Shown here: piece after piece, positions 44,066 through 46,881 of the stretch
How positions within the stretch are numbered: the first letter of the stretch is position 1
How the letters are laid out: every line of letters starts with the position of its first letter
DNA from: an uncultured Bacteroidota bacterium
GTDB taxonomy: Bacteria > Bacteroidota > Bacteroidia > Chitinophagales > Chitinophagaceae
Length of the DNA stretch: 46,881 nucleotides
Direction of reading: 5' to 3'
Assembly (NCBI GenBank): GCA_903837525.1
Contig: CAILUU010000043.1
Span: forward strand, 1 to 46,881
Notes under the pieces: model-generated
What the model was told of the DNA's origin: nothing
The model's database searches: none
The model's input: the letters and a program-made list of their open reading frames with translations, nothing else
Made by a program: the position numbers and the translations under genes

Positions 44066-44530
44066 ATGAGTACAGATACAGCCATAGAAACGGTAGAAAA
44101 CCTAATACAACCCTTATTACAAGAGGATGTTTTTTTAGTATATATAAAAATAAAGCCAACCAATAACTTTAAAATTTATATAGATGCCGATGCTGGCTTG
44201 CCGTTGGAAAAGTGTATAAAAATAAATAGAGCTTTATATAAGCAAATGGAAGAAATGGGGCTATATCCCGATGGAGATTTTTCGTTAGAGGTTTCTAGCC
44301 CAGGAATAGATGAACCATTAAAGCTAATACGCCAATACATAAAAAATGTTGGTAGGTTTATAGAAGTTGTTAAACTAGATGACACCAGGCTTGAGGGGAA
44401 GCTTTTAGAGGCAAACGAAGAAAAAATTAGTATAGAAATAACTGAAGGAAAAGGGAAAAAAATGACCGTAAATCAGATAGAAGTCTCTATTTCCGACATA
44501 AAACAAACAAAAGTACAAGTTAAATTTTAA
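44066..44530 (+). CDS. rimP: Ribosome maturation factor RimP
   Basis: A 154-residue protein that assists 30S subunit assembly. Segments FKIYIDADAGLPLEKCIKIN and DFSLEVSSPGIDEPLK are characteristic, and the C-terminal SH3-like domain follows (EGKLLEANEEKISIEI). The gene opens the rimP-nusA-infB operon conserved in bacteria. The start codon comes directly after a terminator-like hairpin; no Shine-Dalgarno sequence is visible. Confidence 0.95.
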   Translation: MSTDTAIETVENLIQPLLQEDVFLVYIKIKPTNNFKIYIDADAGLPLEKCIKINRALYKQMEEMGLYPDGDFSLEVSSPGIDEPLKLIRQYIKNVGRFIEVVKLDDTRLEGKLLEANEEKISIEITEGKGKKMTVNQIEVSISDIKQTKVQVKF

Positions 44531-44595
44531 TTATATATCAAAACCCCAAGTTGGAGGGGAAGTTGCTAAAAAGCAAAAAATAACCAACAAGGAAT

Positions 44596-45846
44596 ATGGC
44601 AAGTATAAATTTAATTGACTCGTTTCAAGAGTTTAAGGAGGCCGAAAACATTGATCGTCCTACGCTAATGAAGGTAATGGAAGACGTATTTAAAACACTA
44701 ATTCGTAAAAAATACGGAAGTGATGAGTGTTTTGACGTAATTGTAAACGACCAAAAAGGCGATTTAGAAATTTTTAGACGAAGAACAATTGTTGACGATG
44801 ACGATTTATACAACACCCTTACCGAAATTGAATTAAAAGATGCCCGAAAAATTGAACCCGATTATAACGTTGGTGAGGAATTGTACGAAGAGGTAGATAT
44901 ACAAAAAGAATTTGGTAGAAGAGCAATATTGGCTGGTAAGCAAACCCTTGCTGCACGTATTAACGATCTTAAAAAGAACATCTTAATAAAAAAATACGAA
45001 GATAGGGTTGGAGAAATTGTTAGTGGGGAAGTTTATCAAGTATGGAAAAAAGAAGTATTAATTTTAGATGAAGAAGGCAACGAAATGTTGTTACCTAAGT
45101 CAGAACAAATACCTTCGGATTACTTTAAAAAAGGCGAAACCGTACGTGGCGTAGTAAAAAAGGTAGAGTTAAAAAATAGTCAAGCTATTATTATTATATC
45201 CAGAACAAGCCCAAGCTTTTTAGAAAAACTATTAGAAATAGAAGTACCAGAAATATTTGATGGCTTAATAGTGGTTAAAAAAATAGTAAGAGACCCCGGT
45301 GAAAGAGCAAAAGTAGCTGTAGAAAGTTATGATGATAGAATTGATCCAGTAGGCGCTTGTGTTGGTATGAAAGGTAGCCGCATCCACGGTATTGTACGAG
45401 AATTAAAGAATGAAAATATTGATGTTATTAATTGGACGGCAAATACACAATTACTTATTCAACGCTCCTTAACACCTGCAAAAATTACAAGCATGGATGT
45501 TGATATGGAAGCCAAACGAGTTAGTGTATATTTAAAACCCGACCAAGTTTCTTTAGCCATTGGCCGCCGAGGAGTAAATATTAAATTAGCAAGTGAGCTT
45601 ACGGGTTTTGAAATAGATGTGTTTAGAGATAACGAAGGCGAAGTCGAAGAGTTTGATATTGATTTAGATGAATTTACAGATGAAATAGAACCATGGATAA
45701 TTGAGGAATTAAAAAGAGTAGGTTGCGATACAGGCCGCTCTGTATTAGAGTTAAGTGCAGAAGAATTAGAGCGTAGAACCGATTTGGAAAAAGAAACTAT
45801 AGCAGAGGTTCGTAAGATTTTAACAGAAGAGTTTGGAAAAGAATAG
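44596..45846 (+). CDS. nusA: Transcription termination/antitermination factor NusA
   Basis: A 416-residue protein with the N-terminal RNA-polymerase-binding domain (1 to about 125), an S1 domain (about 135-200) and two KH domains (about 225-345; VGACVGMKGSRI and LAIGRRGVNIKLASE). The C-terminal part is acidic with one helical repeat-like segment; full AR2 repeats of E. coli are absent, as in many bacteria. NusA binds RNA polymerase and promotes hairpin-dependent pausing and termination. It lies 65 nt after rimP in the conserved operon. Confidence 0.96.
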   Translation: MASINLIDSFQEFKEAENIDRPTLMKVMEDVFKTLIRKKYGSDECFDVIVNDQKGDLEIFRRRTIVDDDDLYNTLTEIELKDARKIEPDYNVGEELYEEVDIQKEFGRRAILAGKQTLAARINDLKKNILIKKYEDRVGEIVSGEVYQVWKKEVLILDEEGNEMLLPKSEQIPSDYFKKGETVRGVVKKVELKNSQAIIIISRTSPSFLEKLLEIEVPEIFDGLIVVKKIVRDPGERAKVAVESYDDRIDPVGACVGMKGSRIHGIVRELKNENIDVINWTANTQLLIQRSLTPAKITSMDVDMEAKRVSVYLKPDQVSLAIGRRGVNIKLASELTGFEIDVFRDNEGEVEEFDIDLDEFTDEIEPWIIEELKRVGCDTGRSVLELSAEELERRTDLEKETIAEVRKILTEEFGKE

Positions 45847-45910
45847 TTTGAACAAAAAGTAAAAAAGTTAATCGTTAGTGGTTTAAAAGGGCCTCTAACA
45901 AAAATAAAAT

Positions 45911-46881
45911 ATGTCAGAATTAAATACACCAAGGTTAATGGCAGCTGCCAAAGAGTTTAACATAGGGAAGGATACCCTTGTAGACTTTCTTGTATCTAAA
46001 GGTTTTAATAACGATGATTTAAAACCCACCGCTAAGCTTACAGAGCCTATGTATAGGGTTTTACAATCGGAGTTTCAACAAGATAAAGCAGCAAAAGAAA
46101 AAGCAGAAAAAGTAGAGTTGATAAAAACCGGAGGCTCATCTGAACCTAAAAAGAAAAAGGACGAACAAGATCTCTCCATAAAGAAAAAAGAAACTGTTGT
46201 TGTAGTACCAACTCCTGTAGAAGAGCCAAAAGTTGAAGAAGAAAAGCCAAAGCCTGTAGTAATTGAAAAAGCAGAAGTAAAGACAGAAAAAAAAGTAGAG
46301 GAGAAAAAAGAAAAACCTAAGGCTAAAGAACAACGTGCTGAAGTTACTAACATTGAAGCTCCAAAAGTTTTAGCTACTATAGATTTAGATGCAATAGACT
46401 CATCTACCCGACCAAAAAAAGGGGCAAAAAAAGAAGAGTCAAAAGATAAGGCTAAAGTAGAAGAACCTAAAAAAACGGTAAAAAAAGCAGAACCAAAAAA
46501 AGAAGAAGTTAAGGTAGAAGAAAAGATAAAGAAGCAAGAGCCTAAAATAGAAGAAACTGAAAAAGTAGATTTACCACCAGTAATTGAAAATATACAGGCA
46601 GATAAATTATTGGGCCCCAAAATTTTAGGAAAAATAACGTTACCTGTTGATAGCGATACAAGGCCAAAAAAAGATAACGAAGATAGGCACAAGCGTAAAC
46701 GAATTCCAATAGCTAAAAAACCAGGACAAGCTCCAGGGCAACAAGGCGCTGGTGGCCAACAACCGAGTACAGGAACAGGTGGTGGTTACCAAGGTGGGCA
46801 AAACAGAACTGCAGGAACAGGTGGAGGTTACCAAGGTGGGCAAAACAGAACTGCAGGAACAGGTGGAGGTTACCAAGGTGG
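45911..46881 (+). CDS. infB: Translation initiation factor IF-2, 5' part only
   Basis: The first 323 codons of infB; the frame runs off the window, so the GTPase domain is not seen. The N-terminus is the IF2 N-domain (PRLMAAAKEFNIGKDTLVDFLVSKGF). Then follows a long Lys/Glu/Pro-rich linker, and from about residue 270 a Gly/Gln-rich tract with 14-residue tandem repeats. IF-2 brings fMet-tRNA to the ribosome. Gene order rimP-nusA-infB supports the call. Spacing from nusA is 64 nt. Confidence 0.93.
   Translation, partial: MSELNTPRLMAAAKEFNIGKDTLVDFLVSKGFNNDDLKPTAKLTEPMYRVLQSEFQQDKAAKEKAEKVELIKTGGSSEPKKKKDEQDLSIKKKETVVVVPTPVEEPKVEEEKPKPVVIEKAEVKTEKKVEEKKEKPKAKEQRAEVTNIEAPKVLATIDLDAIDSSTRPKKGAKKEESKDKAKVEEPKKTVKKAEPKKEEVKVEEKIKKQEPKIEETEKVDLPPVIENIQADKLLGPKILGKITLPVDSDTRPKKDNEDRHKRKRIPIAKKPGQAPGQQGAGGQQPSTGTGGGYQGGQNRTAGTGGGYQGGQNRTAGTGGGYQG
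46775..46881 (+). repeat. 42-bp tandem repeat inside infB
   Basis: Units begin at 46775, 46817 and 46859 (the last cut by the window end), each encoding GTGGGYQGGQNRTA. The first two units differ at one or few bases (GGTGGT versus GGTGGA), so the array is young or kept uniform. Confidence 0.85.

Noticed and set aside
44535..44556. CCCC/GGGG short hairpin between rimP and nusA
   Set aside because: Only 4 bp with a long loop and no T-run. It may be a dispersed repeat scrap, but is not a terminator within this operon.
46075..46876. Long Ser/Phe-rich and Cys-rich minus-strand frames
   Set aside because: They are antisense to the Lys/Glu-rich and Gly-rich parts of infB and have no domain of their own.

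Overview
The window is a stretch of chromosome from a low-GC member of the Bacteroidota, most likely the Chitinophagales/Chitinophagaceae (lineage is an inference). Supporting signs are promoters of the Bacteroidota type (TTG, about 17-23 nt, TAnnTTTG), weak or absent Shine-Dalgarno sequences, a Por/T9SS C-terminal sorting domain on an M1 peptidase, a carboxypeptidase-regulatory/TonB-type outer membrane barrel with an ECF sigma factor beside it, and the Bacteroidota-specific families DUF5606 and DUF4834. I see no tRNA, rRNA, CRISPR array, prophage or intact insertion sequence.

Layout. 1-658 is an AT-rich stretch without a convincing gene. 659-3479 (-) is a three-gene operon: PH-like/TerB-like/zinc-ribbon protein, SPFH (YdjI-type) protein with a GYF_2 domain, and a small membrane protein. 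3725-7079 holds a DUF3089 lipoprotein, a 2-oxoglutarate/Fe(II) oxygenase and a ChrA-type transporter. 7116-11149 is mostly housekeeping: nadD with an orphan feoA, ybeY, an HNH-type nuclease behind repeated operator-like sites, and mnmG. 11225-15445 (-) is the most unusual block: a SET-domain protein, a D-Ala-D-Ala-ligase-like ATP-grasp enzyme and an ATP-grasp-SET fusion, nearly touching, followed by an ABC-type membrane domain without ATPase. 15566-20496 contains a DUF3820 protein and a secreted pair, a vanadium-haloperoxidase/PAP2-fold enzyme and a giant FG-GAP/ASPIC protein. 20571-25883 has uvrB, a small unknown, an orphan ParA and two alpha/beta hydrolases. 26307-28236 is a metal-related group: small membrane protein, MerC, SCO1-like copper protein, Fur-family regulator. 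Two decayed genes lie at 25940-26051 and 28271-28717.

28753-31099 (-) encodes an M3 oligopeptidase and DUF5606. 31264-35966 (+) is an envelope cluster: outer membrane barrel, ECF sigma factor, small membrane protein, Spy-like membrane protein, secreted Spy-like protein. 36012-42736 (-) has a DsbA-family protein, polA, a GH25 lysozyme and a T9SS-exported M1 aminopeptidase; a truncated TerB-like gene lies opposite. 42990-43865 is HAD phosphatase and DUF4834, convergent. 44066-46881 is the rimP-nusA-infB operon, with a terminator-like hairpin between its promoter and rimP; infB runs off the window inside a 42-bp tandem repeat.

The best candidate for an undescribed system is the SET/ATP-grasp operon (12309-15445): two SET domains with two peptide-ligase-like ATP-grasp domains suggests ATP-dependent ligation coupled to lysine (or amine) methylation of an unknown substrate. 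Secondary candidates are the terminator-like leader of rimP, the promoter/terminator overlap ahead of the chromate transporter, the repeated sites over the HNH-gene promoter, a clamp-binding motif in PolA, and the poly-proline tails flanking the GYF_2 domain of the SPFH protein. All functions are assigned by reading motifs by eye; no database search was run.
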